Shown: positions 23,651 to 31,553, counted from the stretch's first letter. The stretch: 33,957 nucleotides of DNA from JAUVZF01 sp964449275 (GCA_964449275.1 CAYVAM010000024.1:1-33957); one strand, 5' to 3'. Made by a program: numbers and translations. Notes: generated by a model from the sequence alone, not told the origin.

Positions 23651-24094
23651 TTACGTCGGGACGACCCAGACGTCCACTTCGGCCTGGATGCCCTCGGCCA
23701 GGCGGACGGGGACCCGGAACTTGTCGAGCGTCCGGATGGGCGCCGCCAGGGCGATCTGCTCGGGTTCAATCTTGAACCCTTCGGCCGCCAATGCTTCGGC
23801 GATGTGCGACTCATTGACCGACCCGAACAGGTGTCCGAGTTCGTTGGCCTTGGCCTTGATCGTGACGCTGGCCCCGGCCAGGCGCGACGCGATGCCCTTG
23901 AGGGTATCGATGCGCTGCTTCGCGGCCTTCTCGCGGTCGAGCCGTTCCTGCTCGACGCGTTTGAGGTTGGCGCCGGTCGGCTCGACGGCCAGGTTCTGGG
24001 GCAGCAGGTAATTGCGAGCGTAGCCGGTCTTGACCTCGACCATGTCGCCGATGACTCCCAACTGCGAGACGTCCTGTCTGAGTAAAACCTTCAT
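23651..24094 (-). CDS. rplI: 50S ribosomal protein L9
   Basis: A 147-residue protein, full length for L9. The ATG at 24094 has AGAGGAG upstream and gives MKVLLRQDVSQLGVIGDMVEVKTGYARNYLLP, the RNA-binding N-terminal domain with the conserved Gly-rich loop. A long central helix (ANLKRVEQERLDREKAAKQRI) joins it to the C-terminal domain (LFGSVNESHIAEALAAEGF). A longer in-frame reading has no RBS. It follows rpsR with a 219-bp gap occupied by a hairpin element and precedes dnaB. L9 binds 23S rRNA near the L1 stalk and limits frameshifting. Confidence 0.96.
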   Translation of the reverse strand: MKVLLRQDVSQLGVIGDMVEVKTGYARNYLLPQNLAVEPTGANLKRVEQERLDREKAAKQRIDTLKGIASRLAGASVTIKAKANELGHLFGSVNESHIAEALAAEGFKIEPEQIALAAPIRTLDKFRVPVRLAEGIQAEVDVWVVPT

Positions 24095-24155
24095 CACACA
24101 ATCTCCTCTGGCCGGCGCGCGGCTCATCTGATCGCGTCGTCGTGGACGACCGTGG

Positions 24156-24317
24156 CGGCCGCGCGGCGCAGTTAATCCTACAACGCTACTTGAGGCTGTG
24201 CGCGGTGGGTCTCCGTACCCACCGCGCAGAAAACCGCGTCCTGGCACGCAACACGGTCGTTCTCGCGGCGGGGTCCGGAGACCCGCCGCGCACAGTACGG
24301 CCGCGCGGCGCAGTTAA
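24156..24317. repeat. hairpin element between 20-bp direct repeats at the rpsR 3' end
   Basis: CGGCCGCGCGGCGCAGTTAA occurs at 24156-24175 and again at 24298-24317; the second copy includes the rpsR stop codon. Between them are two related hairpins, GCGCGGTGGGTCTCCGTACC and GCGGCGGGGTCCGGAGACCC with their complements. This looks like an insertion of a palindromic element that duplicated its flank. It fills most of the rpsR-rplI gap. Confidence 0.6.
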
Positions 24318-24580
24318 CTGACGTACGCCATCAGGGCCAGGAACCGAGCGCGTTTGAGCGCCCGTGCGGCAGCGCGCTGATGCTTGGCACAATTGCCACT
24401 GCGTTTGCGGCTGAGCATCTTTCCGCGCGTCGTCACCAGTTTCTGGAGCGTCTGGGTGTCTTTGTAATCGATGTAGGTGATGTTTTCGCGGCAGAACCGG
24501 CACTTGGCCCGGTCGCGAAAACGGACCATCTTGCGACGTTTCCGGGGTTTGGGTTTGGGCTTGGGCTTGAACCTGGCCAC
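24314..24580 (-). CDS. rpsR: 30S ribosomal protein S18
   Basis: An 88-residue protein. The GTG at 24580 has AGGAGG 5 nt upstream, making the N-terminus MARFKPKPKPKPRKRRK, a run of Lys-Pro repeats before the conserved core. It is the zinc-binding form: CRFC near residue 28, then NCAKH later, four potential ligands. The C-terminal RAAARALKRARFLALMAYVS is typical. S18 pairs with S6 on the 16S rRNA platform, and both genes are here with ssb between them. The last codons lie in a 20-bp direct repeat shared with the intergenic region downstream. Confidence 0.95.
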   Translation of the reverse strand: MARFKPKPKPKPRKRRKMVRFRDRAKCRFCRENITYIDYKDTQTLQKLVTTRGKMLSRKRSGNCAKHQRAAARALKRARFLALMAYVS

Positions 24581-24599
24581 GCTTTCCTCCTGTGCTCGG

Positions 24600-25064
24600 T
24601 TAGAACGGGATGGTATCATCGTCCACGTCCTGCTTGTAATCGTAATCCGGCGTTTTTTGCTCCTGTTCGCCGGAGGTCTGCTGCCGGTCGGTGTTCTGGG
24701 ACGGGGCGCCGCCTGCGCCGGCGGCCCCTCCGCGCGGTCCGCCGAGGAACTGGAACCGCTCGACGGTGACTTCGAGTTTGCTCCGTTTCTTGCCGTCGGG
24801 TCCGTCCCACTGGCTATACGTGAGGCGGCCTTCGATCAAGATTGGCCGGCCTTTGTTCATGTACTTCTGGATCGTCTCGGCCTGGCGTCCCCAGGCGGTG
24901 CAATTCACGAAGGCGGTCTCTTCGCGTTGCTGTCCGTCCTTGCTGTTCCACCGGCGGTTGACGGCCAGTCCGAGATCGCACACGGCCACCTGCGACGGTG
25001 TGTAGCGCAACTGCGGGTCGCGTGTGAGGTTCCCGATCAGGATGACCTTATTGTAGTTGGCCAT
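24600..25064 (-). CDS. ssb: single-stranded DNA-binding protein
   Basis: A 154-residue OB-fold protein that coats single-stranded DNA. MANYNKVILIGNLTRDPQLRY is the usual start, with the OB-fold strands NCTAWGRQAETIQKYMNKGRPILIEGRL. A Gly/Ala/Gln-rich flexible linker (about 108-140) leads to the acidic tip DVDDDTIPF, which recruits replication and repair partners. It sits between rpsF and rpsR, the common bacterial arrangement. It probably forms a tetramer, as most bacterial SSBs do. Confidence 0.97.
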   Translation of the reverse strand: MANYNKVILIGNLTRDPQLRYTPSQVAVCDLGLAVNRRWNSKDGQQREETAFVNCTAWGRQAETIQKYMNKGRPILIEGRLTYSQWDGPDGKKRSKLEVTVERFQFLGGPRGGAAGAGGAPSQNTDRQQTSGEQEQKTPDYDYKQDVDDDTIPF

Positions 25065-25095
25065 GGTTTGTCCTCTGGTTAGGGCGGGTTCGTTT

Positions 25096-25656
25096 TCAGT
25101 TCTCCGGGGATTTCGGCGGTTCCGCCGGCGCCGCCTGGGCGTCCGCCGGTTTGTCGGCGGCTGCGTCCTTGGCGGATGGCCCCTCGGCGGGCGTCTCGTG
25201 TGTGGACGGTGTCTCGGCGGCGTCTTCGCCGCCGGCGTCGGCCTCGGCTTCCGGTGGTGGCGGCTCTTTCTCGCCGCGGGCCTCCATCACCTTCTTGGCC
25301 ACGTCCTCGCGGATATCCTCGCCCAACTGAGCCCGCATGTCGGCCACCGTAAAGTGGTCGGCCTTCAGGACGAGGGCCCGAAGGATCCTTTCCGACAGTT
25401 GGCAGTCGTGCTCGATTTCGGCCACGCCGTCGCCGCGGGACATATGGAAGAACGTCAGGACGTACGTTCCGCGTTTGTGCTTGGCGACCGGATAGGCGAG
25501 TTTCCGCTCGTCCCAGCGGGTGATGCCGACGAGTTCGGCGCCGCTTCGCGCCAGGATGCCCTCGATGTGTTTCGTGAGGTCATCCCAGATGGCGGCATCG
25601 CCGGTATCCACGAGAAACATGGCTTCGTACACGCGCGTCTGGTTTGCTGTTGGCAT
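25096..25656 (-). CDS. rpsF: 30S ribosomal protein S6 with long C-terminal extension
   Basis: A 186-residue protein; typical S6 is about 95-135. The ATG at 25656 gives MPTANQTRVYEAMFLVDT, the family N-terminus; a longer reading has no RBS. The S6 core ends near residue 110, with GTYVLTFFHMS and ILRALVLKADHFT. The remaining ~75 residues are Glu/Pro/Ala-rich and disordered (EKEPPPPEAEADAGGEDAAET and further). S6 binds S18 on the 16S platform. A purine-rich tract (GGAGAAGG) lies about 20 nt upstream, with a small GGCCAAACGGCC hairpin between it and the ATG. This could be a translational control site, but is weak evidence. Confidence 0.94.
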   Translation of the reverse strand: MPTANQTRVYEAMFLVDTGDAAIWDDLTKHIEGILARSGAELVGITRWDERKLAYPVAKHKRGTYVLTFFHMSRGDGVAEIEHDCQLSERILRALVLKADHFTVADMRAQLGEDIREDVAKKVMEARGEKEPPPPEAEADAGGEDAAETPSTHETPAEGPSAKDAAADKPADAQAAPAEPPKSPEN

Positions 25657-25713
25657 GGTTTGCCGGCCGTTTGGCCTTCTCCTTCTCCGTGTTCCTACAC
25701 GCACCGTAGGGTG

Positions 25714-26286
25714 CTACGCCTCTGGACCTCGGTTGAATCGGTTCATAGCCTCATCGGGTCCGTCGCTGATCCAGCACTCGGCCGCGTCGGCGGCCAGGGC
25801 TATCGCCTCCTCGATGATCGGCCGCTCCTTGCTCGTGAACGGCGACAAGACGAAGTCCGTATGCTCCTCAGGCAGCGGCGGCGGGCCGATCCCCACCCGC
25901 AGCCGCGCGAACCGCTCGTTCCCGGCGTGGGCGATGACCGACTTCAGCCCCTTGTGCCCGCCGTCCGACCCTTCCGGCCGCAGACGCACCCGCCCGATCT
26001 CCAGCGCCATATCGTCGAGGACGACCAGCAGGTCTTCGGCTTCCACCTTCCAGAAATCCATCAGGCGCCGCACCGACCGGCCCGACTCGTTCATGAACGT
26101 CAGCGGGCGTGCCAGAACGATCTTCTGATCGTGCCGGCGGCTTTCGGTTACGGCCGCCTCGAACTTCTCCTTCCATGTTTGGGCGCCGGCGCGGCGGGCG
26201 AGTTCCTCGGCCACGCGCCAGCCCACGTTGTGCCGCGTGGCGGCGTATCGAGGTCCCGGATTGCCCAGTCCGACGATCAGTTTCAT
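25714..26286 (-). CDS. pth: peptidyl-tRNA hydrolase
   Basis: A 190-residue cytosolic enzyme that recycles peptidyl-tRNA released from stalled ribosomes. Signature segments: GLGNPGPRYAATRHNVGW with catalytic H19, N9 in the opening loop, FMNESG with N66, VVLDDMAL with D91/D92, and GSDGGHKGLKSVIAH. The position equivalent to E. coli N114, which contacts the substrate, is Lys here (H111-K112). I believe this variant occurs in some bacterial Pth proteins but cannot verify it. The gene lies between rplY (CTC) and rpsF on the same strand, a common pairing of ctc and pth. Start at ATG 26286 has a modest RBS. Confidence 0.96.
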   Translation of the reverse strand: MKLIVGLGNPGPRYAATRHNVGWRVAEELARRAGAQTWKEKFEAAVTESRRHDQKIVLARPLTFMNESGRSVRRLMDFWKVEAEDLLVVLDDMALEIGRVRLRPEGSDGGHKGLKSVIAHAGNERFARLRVGIGPPPLPEEHTDFVLSPFTSKERPIIEEAIALAADAAECWISDGPDEAMNRFNRGPEA

Positions 26287-26358
26287 GCAACCGTTTCGTA
26301 CCTCACAAGCCGCGGTGTTCGTCTCCTTGCGGCGCCGCCGGTCGCGGCTCGGATACGG

Positions 26359-27024
26359 CTATTTCTCTTCCCGGGCCTGTTCGCCCTCGGCGGCTTCCTC
26401 CTCGGGTTTCTTGCCGATGACTTCGGGTTCCTCGGCGCCCTCGGCCACGGGCGCCTCCTCCTCGGCGGCGGCCTCCTCGGCGGCGGCGACCGTCAGCGTC
26501 ACGACGATCGTCTCCGGATCGGTCAAGACCGTCACGCCCTCGGGCGCTTCGATGTCGCCGACGCGGATGTTCTGGCCGATCTCCAGGTCGGCCACCGGGA
26601 GGATGAACGCTTCGGGGATGTCCGACGGCAGGCACTCGATCTGAAGATGGTCGAGCGTCTGCTGGAGCACGCTGTGCTCGGCCTTCGGCGTGCCCTTGAG
26701 TTCGATCGGCACCTCCAGCGCTACCGTCTCGTCCATGGCGACGCGGATGAAATCGGCGTGGACGATCTCGTCGCCCATGGCGTCGTACTGAACTTCCTTC
26801 AGGAGCACGGTGTTCTTCTTGCGGCCGACCTTGAGGTCGAACATGCGGGCGTGGTGCCGCAGGCCCCGGTCGAGTTCGTCCTTGTGAACCTGAATTGTAA
26901 CGGGCTCTTCCTTTCGCCCGTAGATGATGGCGGGGATTTCGCCCTCGGCGCGGAGGCGGCGGCAGGCCCTGGTGCCGCTCACCTTGCGCTTCTTTGCCTG
27001 TAACGTTTCGGTGCTCTTGGCCAC
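26359..27024 (-). CDS. rplY: 50S ribosomal protein L25/general stress protein Ctc
   Basis: A 221-residue two-domain L25/CTC protein. The GTG at 27024 has AAAGGAG 6 nt upstream. The N-terminal 5S rRNA-binding domain (about 1-95) includes GTRACRRLRAEGEIPAIIYGRKEEPVTI. The C-terminal TL5-type domain follows (DETVALEVPIELKGTPKAEH...). The last ~35 residues are a Glu/Ala-rich acidic tail (AAAEEAAAEEEAPVAEGAEE). L25 family proteins bind 5S rRNA; the longer CTC form is typical of bacteria with stress-linked versions. It lies between prs (17 bp away) and pth in one operon. Confidence 0.93.
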   Translation of the reverse strand: MAKSTETLQAKKRKVSGTRACRRLRAEGEIPAIIYGRKEEPVTIQVHKDELDRGLRHHARMFDLKVGRKKNTVLLKEVQYDAMGDEIVHADFIRVAMDETVALEVPIELKGTPKAEHSVLQQTLDHLQIECLPSDIPEAFILPVADLEIGQNIRVGDIEAPEGVTVLTDPETIVVTLTVAAAEEAAAEEEAPVAEGAEEPEVIGKKPEEEAAEGEQAREEK

Positions 27025-27040
27025 AGCCAACTCCTTTCCG

Positions 27041-28000
27041 TCACGCCTCACTCGCCGTCTTCGGGAGAAACAACTCGCTCACGGATTCGTGTTTATGAAT
27101 GCGTTTGATGGCCTTGCCCAGCAGGGGCGCGAGGCTCAATTGCTTCAGGTTCTCGAGCGCCGCCGCTTCCGGCGCCAGCGGGATGGTGTCGGCCACGGTG
27201 ACCTGTTTGACGGGCGAGGCCGCGAGGTTCTCGACGGCGCCCGGACACAGGACGGGATGGGTGGCGGTGACGTAGACGTCGCGTGCGCCGTGTGCTTTCA
27301 CGAGGTCGGCCGCCTGCGCGATCGTCCCGCCGCTTGTGATCATGTCGTCGACCATCAGGACGTTGCGGCCCTCGACGGTTCCGATGAGCGCCGCCGCGCG
27401 GACCTCGCTGCCGCTGAGCCGCTCCTTGTCGATGATGGCCAGGTCGCCGCCCAGATGCTCGGCATAGATGCGGGCCATCTTCACGTTGCCGACGTCGGGG
27501 GAGACGACGGTTAGGTCCTTCAGGTCCAGGCCGCGGTAGTACTCGGTGAAGACCGGTTCAGGCAGCAGGTGGTCCACGGGTATGTCGAAGAACCCCTGGA
27601 TTTGATGGGCGTGCAGGTGGACCGCCAGGACGCGGCTGGCGCCGGCGGCCTCGAGCATGTTGGCGACGAGTTTGGCGCTGATGGGCACGCGGCCCTCGTC
27701 CTTGCGGTCCTGTCGGGCGTACCCGTAGTAGGGGATGACGGCCGTGATGCGTTCGGCGCTGGCGCGGCAGGCGGCGTCGATGCAGAGGAGCAGTTCCATC
27801 AGGTTATCGTTCTGCGGGCGGCAGGTGGGCTGGATGATGAAGATGTCGCGGCCGCGCACGTCCTCGTTGATCTTGATGACCAGTTCGTCGTCGGGGAACC
27901 GCGTGATCGTGACGTCGCCGAGCGTCGTGTCCAGGTAGGCTGCGATGGCCTCCGCAAGGGGGCGGTTGGCGGTGCCTGAGAAGATCTTCAACGTGTTCAT
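27041..28000 (-). CDS. prs: ribose-phosphate pyrophosphokinase
   Basis: A 319-residue enzyme making PRPP from ribose 5-phosphate and ATP, feeding nucleotide, His and Trp synthesis. Key segments: the N-terminal KIFSGTANRPLAEAIA, DLHAHQ-type loop (VLAVHLHAHQIQGFFDIPVDH), VVSPDVGNVKMA, and the PRPP-binding loop VLMVDDMITSGGT. The ATG at 28000 overlaps the glmU stop by four bases (ATGA), and AGGGGAGA lies upstream inside glmU, so the two are translationally coupled. The pairing of glmU and prs is common in bacteria. Confidence 0.97.
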   Translation of the reverse strand: MNTLKIFSGTANRPLAEAIAAYLDTTLGDVTITRFPDDELVIKINEDVRGRDIFIIQPTCRPQNDNLMELLLCIDAACRASAERITAVIPYYGYARQDRKDEGRVPISAKLVANMLEAAGASRVLAVHLHAHQIQGFFDIPVDHLLPEPVFTEYYRGLDLKDLTVVSPDVGNVKMARIYAEHLGGDLAIIDKERLSGSEVRAAALIGTVEGRNVLMVDDMITSGGTIAQAADLVKAHGARDVYVTATHPVLCPGAVENLAASPVKQVTVADTIPLAPEAAALENLKQLSLAPLLGKAIKRIHKHESVSELFLPKTASEA

Positions 28001-29289
28001 TCGGCATTCTCCCCTTCGGCCTGCTTCTCCTGTTTGAGCGGTTTGGCCGGCACGCCGGCGTAGGTTTCGCCCGGCGGCACGGGGTGGCCTTTGGTGATGA
28101 CGCTGCCGGCGCCGGTTTGCGCGCTGTCGCCGACCGACGTCGGCGCCACCAGGACGGTGCCGGCGCCGAGGAAGGCGTCGGCGCCCACCTCCGTGTGATA
28201 TTTCTGCCGTCCGTCGGAGTTGGCCGTAATGGTGCCACAGCCCACGCTGGTCCGCGGGCCGATGCGGCAGTCACCCAGGTACGACAGGTGCCGCACGATG
28301 ACCCCGGCGCCGAGGTGGGCGTTCTTGGTCTCGACAAAGGCGCCGACCTCGGCGCCGTCCTCCAGGACGGTGCCCGGCCTGAGGTGCGCCATCGGCCCGA
28401 TGCGGCAGCCGGCGCCGATACGCGTCGGGCCGCGGATGACGGTGCAGGGGCCGATGACCGTGTCCTGGCGGATCTCGACGTCGTGCTCAATGTACGTGGT
28501 TGCGGGGTCGGTGATCGTAACGCCTGCCACCATGTGCATACGGTTGATCCGCTGCCGCATGATACCGGTCACGCGGGCGAGGTCGTCGCGGCTGTTGACG
28601 GCCTCGCACTCCTCGGGTTCGGCGGCCGGGACGGCCACGGCCTTGCGGCCGGCCTCGATAAGCAGGCCTACCGCGTCGGTCAGGTAATACTCGCCTTTGG
28701 CGTTATCCGTGCTGATGCGCGGCAGGACCTCCTTGAGAGCGGGCCAGTCGTAAGCGTAATACGACGGGTTGACCTCGCGGATTTCGAGTTGTTCGGGCGT
28801 CGCTTCTTTGACCTCGATGATGCCCTGGAGGTTGCCGCGCGAGTCGCGGAGGATGCGGCCGAACCATTTCGGATCATCGAGGATGGCCGTCAGAAGGGTG
28901 ACGGCGGCCTCTTCGCCGCGGTGCGTCTGGAGGAGCATACGGATCGTCTCGGGCCGGATCAGGGGAGCGTCGCCGACGAGAATAACGAGGTCGCCCTCGA
29001 AGTCCGAGAGCGCATCCTCGGCCGCCATGACGGCGTGGCCGGTGCCCTGCTGCGGCTCCTGGACGACCCACGTGATGTCGCCGGCGTCAGCGAAGGCGTC
29101 CATCACCTGGTCGCGCATTGCGCCGACGATGACGATGTGCTCGTTGATGCCGGCCTCGCGGCAGGCGTCGAGGACCCAGGCGAGGATCCCCTTGCCGCAG
29201 ACCTCGTGCAGGACCTTGTTGCGCGCGGTCTTCATGCGCGTGCTCAAGCCTGCGGCCATGATGAGCGATTTTGTCGGTCGATCGGGCAC
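27997..29289 (-). CDS. glmU: bifunctional UDP-GlcNAc synthesis enzyme GlmU
   Basis: A 430-residue cytosolic enzyme (E. coli 456) that acetylates GlcN-1-P and then uridylylates it to UDP-GlcNAc for envelope synthesis. GTG start at 29289. The uridyltransferase domain opens with AAGLSTRMKTARNKVLHEV and has VQEPQQGTGHAV and VGDAP. The left-handed beta-helix acetyltransferase domain has AHLRPGTVLEDGAEVGAFVETKNA and HLSYLGDC, retaining the catalytic His and Tyr. The later loop reads GTITANSDG where E. coli has GTITCNYDG, so Tyr is replaced by Ser. The tail is short. It is coupled to prs. The acetyltransferase could have altered activity, but the main fold is intact. Confidence 0.93.
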   Translation of the reverse strand: MPDRPTKSLIMAAGLSTRMKTARNKVLHEVCGKGILAWVLDACREAGINEHIVIVGAMRDQVMDAFADAGDITWVVQEPQQGTGHAVMAAEDALSDFEGDLVILVGDAPLIRPETIRMLLQTHRGEEAAVTLLTAILDDPKWFGRILRDSRGNLQGIIEVKEATPEQLEIREVNPSYYAYDWPALKEVLPRISTDNAKGEYYLTDAVGLLIEAGRKAVAVPAAEPEECEAVNSRDDLARVTGIMRQRINRMHMVAGVTITDPATTYIEHDVEIRQDTVIGPCTVIRGPTRIGAGCRIGPMAHLRPGTVLEDGAEVGAFVETKNAHLGAGVIVRHLSYLGDCRIGPRTSVGCGTITANSDGRQKYHTEVGADAFLGAGTVLVAPTSVGDSAQTGAGSVITKGHPVPPGETYAGVPAKPLKQEKQAEGENAE

Positions 29290-29320
29290 GATAACGCCTT
29301 TGCCACGCCTGTCGAATACG

Positions 29321-29338
29321 CGCCGGGCAAGCCCGGCG
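29321..29338. repeat. 18-bp intergenic palindrome
   Basis: CGCCGGGCAAGCCCGGCG is a perfect stem of 8 bp with an AA loop, between tRNA-Gln and glmU. No T-run on the minus strand, so not a clear terminator. It resembles the hairpin at 1572-1588. Confidence 0.5.
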
Positions 29339-29412
29339 GCTAACAGGTGCTTACCTTGTCGTTGCCTTTGCCCAGTTACTCAGTCGCTCAGCAACTGAGT
29401 TACTTATCTTAC

Positions 29413-29487
29413 TGGCTACCCGGCCAGGATTTGAACCTGGAATGGGAGGACCAAAACCTCCTGTGTTACCAATTACACCACCGGGTA
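29413..29487 (-). tRNA. tRNA-Gln (anticodon UUG), CCA encoded
   Basis: The cloverleaf folds cleanly on the minus strand: acceptor TACCCGG/CCGGGTA, D-arm GTGT/ACAC, anticodon stem GGAGG/CCTCC with loop TTTTGGT (anticodon TTG), T-arm CCAGG-TTCAAAT-CCTGG. The discriminator is G73 and the genome encodes CCA (29413-29415). The U1-A72 pair and G73 are normal for glutamine tRNA. The 5' end is only 3 nt after the ilvD stop codon, so it is probably cut from an ilvD transcript. Confidence 0.95.
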
Positions 29488-29490
29488 GCG

Positions 29491-31161
29491 CTACTTACAT
29501 ATCGCCCCCGTGCTCGCGCTGGTCACGTGCCGCGCGTATCGGGCGAGGTAGCCCGTGTTGATCTTCGGCTCGGGCGCCTTCCATGCAGCGCGGCGCCGGT
29601 CGAGTTCGGCCTCGTCCACCTTGAGTTCCAGGAGCCGCTTGTCGAGGTCCACGTGGATCTGGTCGCCGTCCTGCACCAGGGCGATCGGACCGCCCGCGGC
29701 CGCCTCCGGACTGACGTGGCCGATGCACGGGCCCTGCGTGCCGCCGCTGAACCGGCCGTCGGTCATCAGGTACACCTTATCGAGCATGCCGAGGCCCTTG
29801 AGTGCGGCGGTGGCGGCGAGCATCTCTCGCATGCCGGGCCCGCCGGCGGGGCCCTCGTACCGCATGACGATAAAGTCGCCCGCCTGAATCTCCTGGGCCA
29901 GGATCGCCTTGTTCGCCGCATCCTCGCTGTCGAAGACGCGGGCCTTCCCGGTGAACGAGCGCATCTCCGTCGGCACGGCCGACTGCTTGATGACCGCGCC
30001 CTCGGGACACAGGTTGCCGCGCAGGATGGCGATGCCGCCCTCCGCGTGGTACGGGTTGTCCACGGTGCGGATGAGTTCGTCGCCGCCGAAGACCTTGGCC
30101 GCATCGGCGATCTCGTGCGTCGTTTTGCCGCTGGTGGTCATGCAATCGTTCAGGCGGTCCTTGAGCCGCTTCATGGCCGCCGGAATGCCGCCCGCGTGGT
30201 CGAGGTCCTCCATCATCATGTCGCCGGCGGGCCGGAAGTTCGTGAGGTGCGGCGTGCGTCGGCTGACGTCGTCGAAGACCTCCAGTTCCAGGTCCACGCC
30301 CGCCTCGTTGGCGATGGCCATCAGGTGCAGGACCGTGTTGGTCGAGCCGCCCAGCGCCATGTCGATGGCGACGCCGTTGGCGAAGGCCTCCGGCGTCATG
30401 ATCTGCCGGGCCGTGATGCCCTGCTTCACGAGTTCGAGGATCCGCTTGCCCGAATCGTAGGCGATGCGGTCCTTCTTGGCGCTGGCGCAGAGGGCGGCGG
30501 CGCAGTACGGCAGGCTCATGCCCATCGCCTCGGTGACGCAGGCCATCGTGTTGGCGGTAAAGAGGCCCTGGCAGGAGCCGCCGCCCGGGCAGGCCTCGCA
30601 CTCGAGGGCCACCAGTTCCTCTTCGTCGATCTGGCCGGCCTTGAAGCGGCCGACGGCCTCGAACGTGTCGTGCACCAGGTCGAGCCGCGTCATATTGTAA
30701 TTGCCCGAATGCATCGGCCCGGCCGTGACGGCGATGGCGGGGAGGTCGAGCCGGGCGGCCGCCATCAACATGCCGGGCGTGATCTTGTCGCAATTCGTCA
30801 GCAGCACCAGGCCGTCGAAGCGATGGGCCCGGGTGATGGTCTCGACCATGTCGCAGATGAGTTCGCGGCTGGGCAGGCTGTAATGCATGCCGGAGTGTCC
30901 CATGGCGATGCCGTCGCAGATGCCGGGGACGCTGAAGAGCCACGCCACGCCGCCGCCCGCAAAGACGCCGTGCTCGATCTTCCGCTCCAGCCGCCGCATG
31001 TGCGAGTGGCCGGGTATCAGGTCCGTGAAACTCGAGACCACGCCGATGAACGGCTTGGCCATCTCCTCCGGCGTCACGGTTCCCGTGGCGTACATGAGCG
31101 CGCGAGCGGGCATGCCGGTCAGCGGCTCGTTGAACCAGTCGGACGGCAGTTGTTTCGTCAT
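29491..31161 (-). CDS. ilvD: dihydroxy-acid dehydratase
   Basis: A 556-residue Fe-S enzyme of valine, isoleucine and leucine synthesis, converting dihydroxy acids to 2-keto acids. The ATG at 31161 has GAGGAAAT upstream. Family signatures are VPGICDGIAMGHSGMHYSLP, LTNCDKITPGMLMAA (Cys and Asp ligands), CPGGGSCQGLFTANTMAC, ALGGSTNTVLHL, LTDGRFSGGTQGPCIGHVSPEA. Length matches the family. A near-consensus minus-strand promoter lies at 31554-31582, giving a possible 390-nt leader. No other ilv or leu genes are in the window, so this one is isolated from its pathway. Confidence 0.97.
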   Translation of the reverse strand: MTKQLPSDWFNEPLTGMPARALMYATGTVTPEEMAKPFIGVVSSFTDLIPGHSHMRRLERKIEHGVFAGGGVAWLFSVPGICDGIAMGHSGMHYSLPSRELICDMVETITRAHRFDGLVLLTNCDKITPGMLMAAARLDLPAIAVTAGPMHSGNYNMTRLDLVHDTFEAVGRFKAGQIDEEELVALECEACPGGGSCQGLFTANTMACVTEAMGMSLPYCAAALCASAKKDRIAYDSGKRILELVKQGITARQIMTPEAFANGVAIDMALGGSTNTVLHLMAIANEAGVDLELEVFDDVSRRTPHLTNFRPAGDMMMEDLDHAGGIPAAMKRLKDRLNDCMTTSGKTTHEIADAAKVFGGDELIRTVDNPYHAEGGIAILRGNLCPEGAVIKQSAVPTEMRSFTGKARVFDSEDAANKAILAQEIQAGDFIVMRYEGPAGGPGMREMLAATAALKGLGMLDKVYLMTDGRFSGGTQGPCIGHVSPEAAAGGPIALVQDGDQIHVDLDKRLLELKVDEAELDRRRAAWKAPEPKINTGYLARYARHVTSASTGAICK

Positions 31162-31181
31162 GATTTCCTCGGTTCAGGATT

Positions 31182-31300
31182 GGGTTGCCTGTCATTCTGA
31201 GTGAAGCGAGGCATCTCGCCGTGAGTCCGCGCATGAATGCCAACGGCCACAGCAGATTCTTCGGCCGCGCACAGCGGGACCTCAGAATGACAGCCCAACC
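31182..31300. mobile_element. palindromic element with TGTCATTCTGAG ends
   Basis: GGGTTGCCTGTCATTCTGAG (31182-31201) is mirrored by CTCAGAATGACAGCCCAACC (31281-31300), 17 of 20 matching. It shares the TGTCATT core with the family A elements but not their outer ends. It sits between ilvD and its putative promoter. Confidence 0.6.
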
Positions 31301-31416
31301 ACCTGTTGCACTTGGCAACTCGCGCAGCCGAAACCGAAATGCGCGGCGCCGTTTGGCGTTTCCGGGGCTTGGACTCAGCGGCCGCGTCGCCGGAGTCCCA
31401 CGTCCGCCGGTGCTGC

Positions 31417-31501
31417 GAATCTGAGATCTCAGATTCCGAATCTCAAATTTGAGATCTCAAGTCTGTAATCTCACATCTGACATCCCAAATCTCAGATTCA
31501 G
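31417..31501. repeat. cluster of nested AT-rich palindromes
   Basis: GAATCTGAGATCTCAGATTC (31417-31436) is a perfect 20-bp palindrome, followed by ATCTCAAATTTGAGAT (31440-31455, perfect) and further AATCTCA/TGAGATT half-sites to 31501. It is unlike the GC-rich surroundings. It lies in the 608-bp gap 31162-31769, which holds no gene that I can support. Confidence 0.75.
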
Positions 31502-31553
31502 CGGCGGAACCGCTACCCCGTGGGAAACGCAGACTCCCAATCGGAACGGGCGA

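Noticed and set aside
25057..27003. A 648-codon plus-strand frame opposite rpsF, pth and rplY
   Set aside because: The minus strand carries three well-supported genes here; the translated frame is low-complexity with no family signature.
29414..29489. Alternative tRNA fold with acceptor GCTACCC and C73
   Set aside because: This leaves G at position 8 and an odd discriminator. Shifting by two gives TACCCGG/CCGGGTA, G73 and an encoded CCA.
29347..31200. A 617-codon plus-strand frame opposite ilvD
   Set aside because: A shadow of ilvD, which has all family motifs. It would also run antisense to the tRNA.
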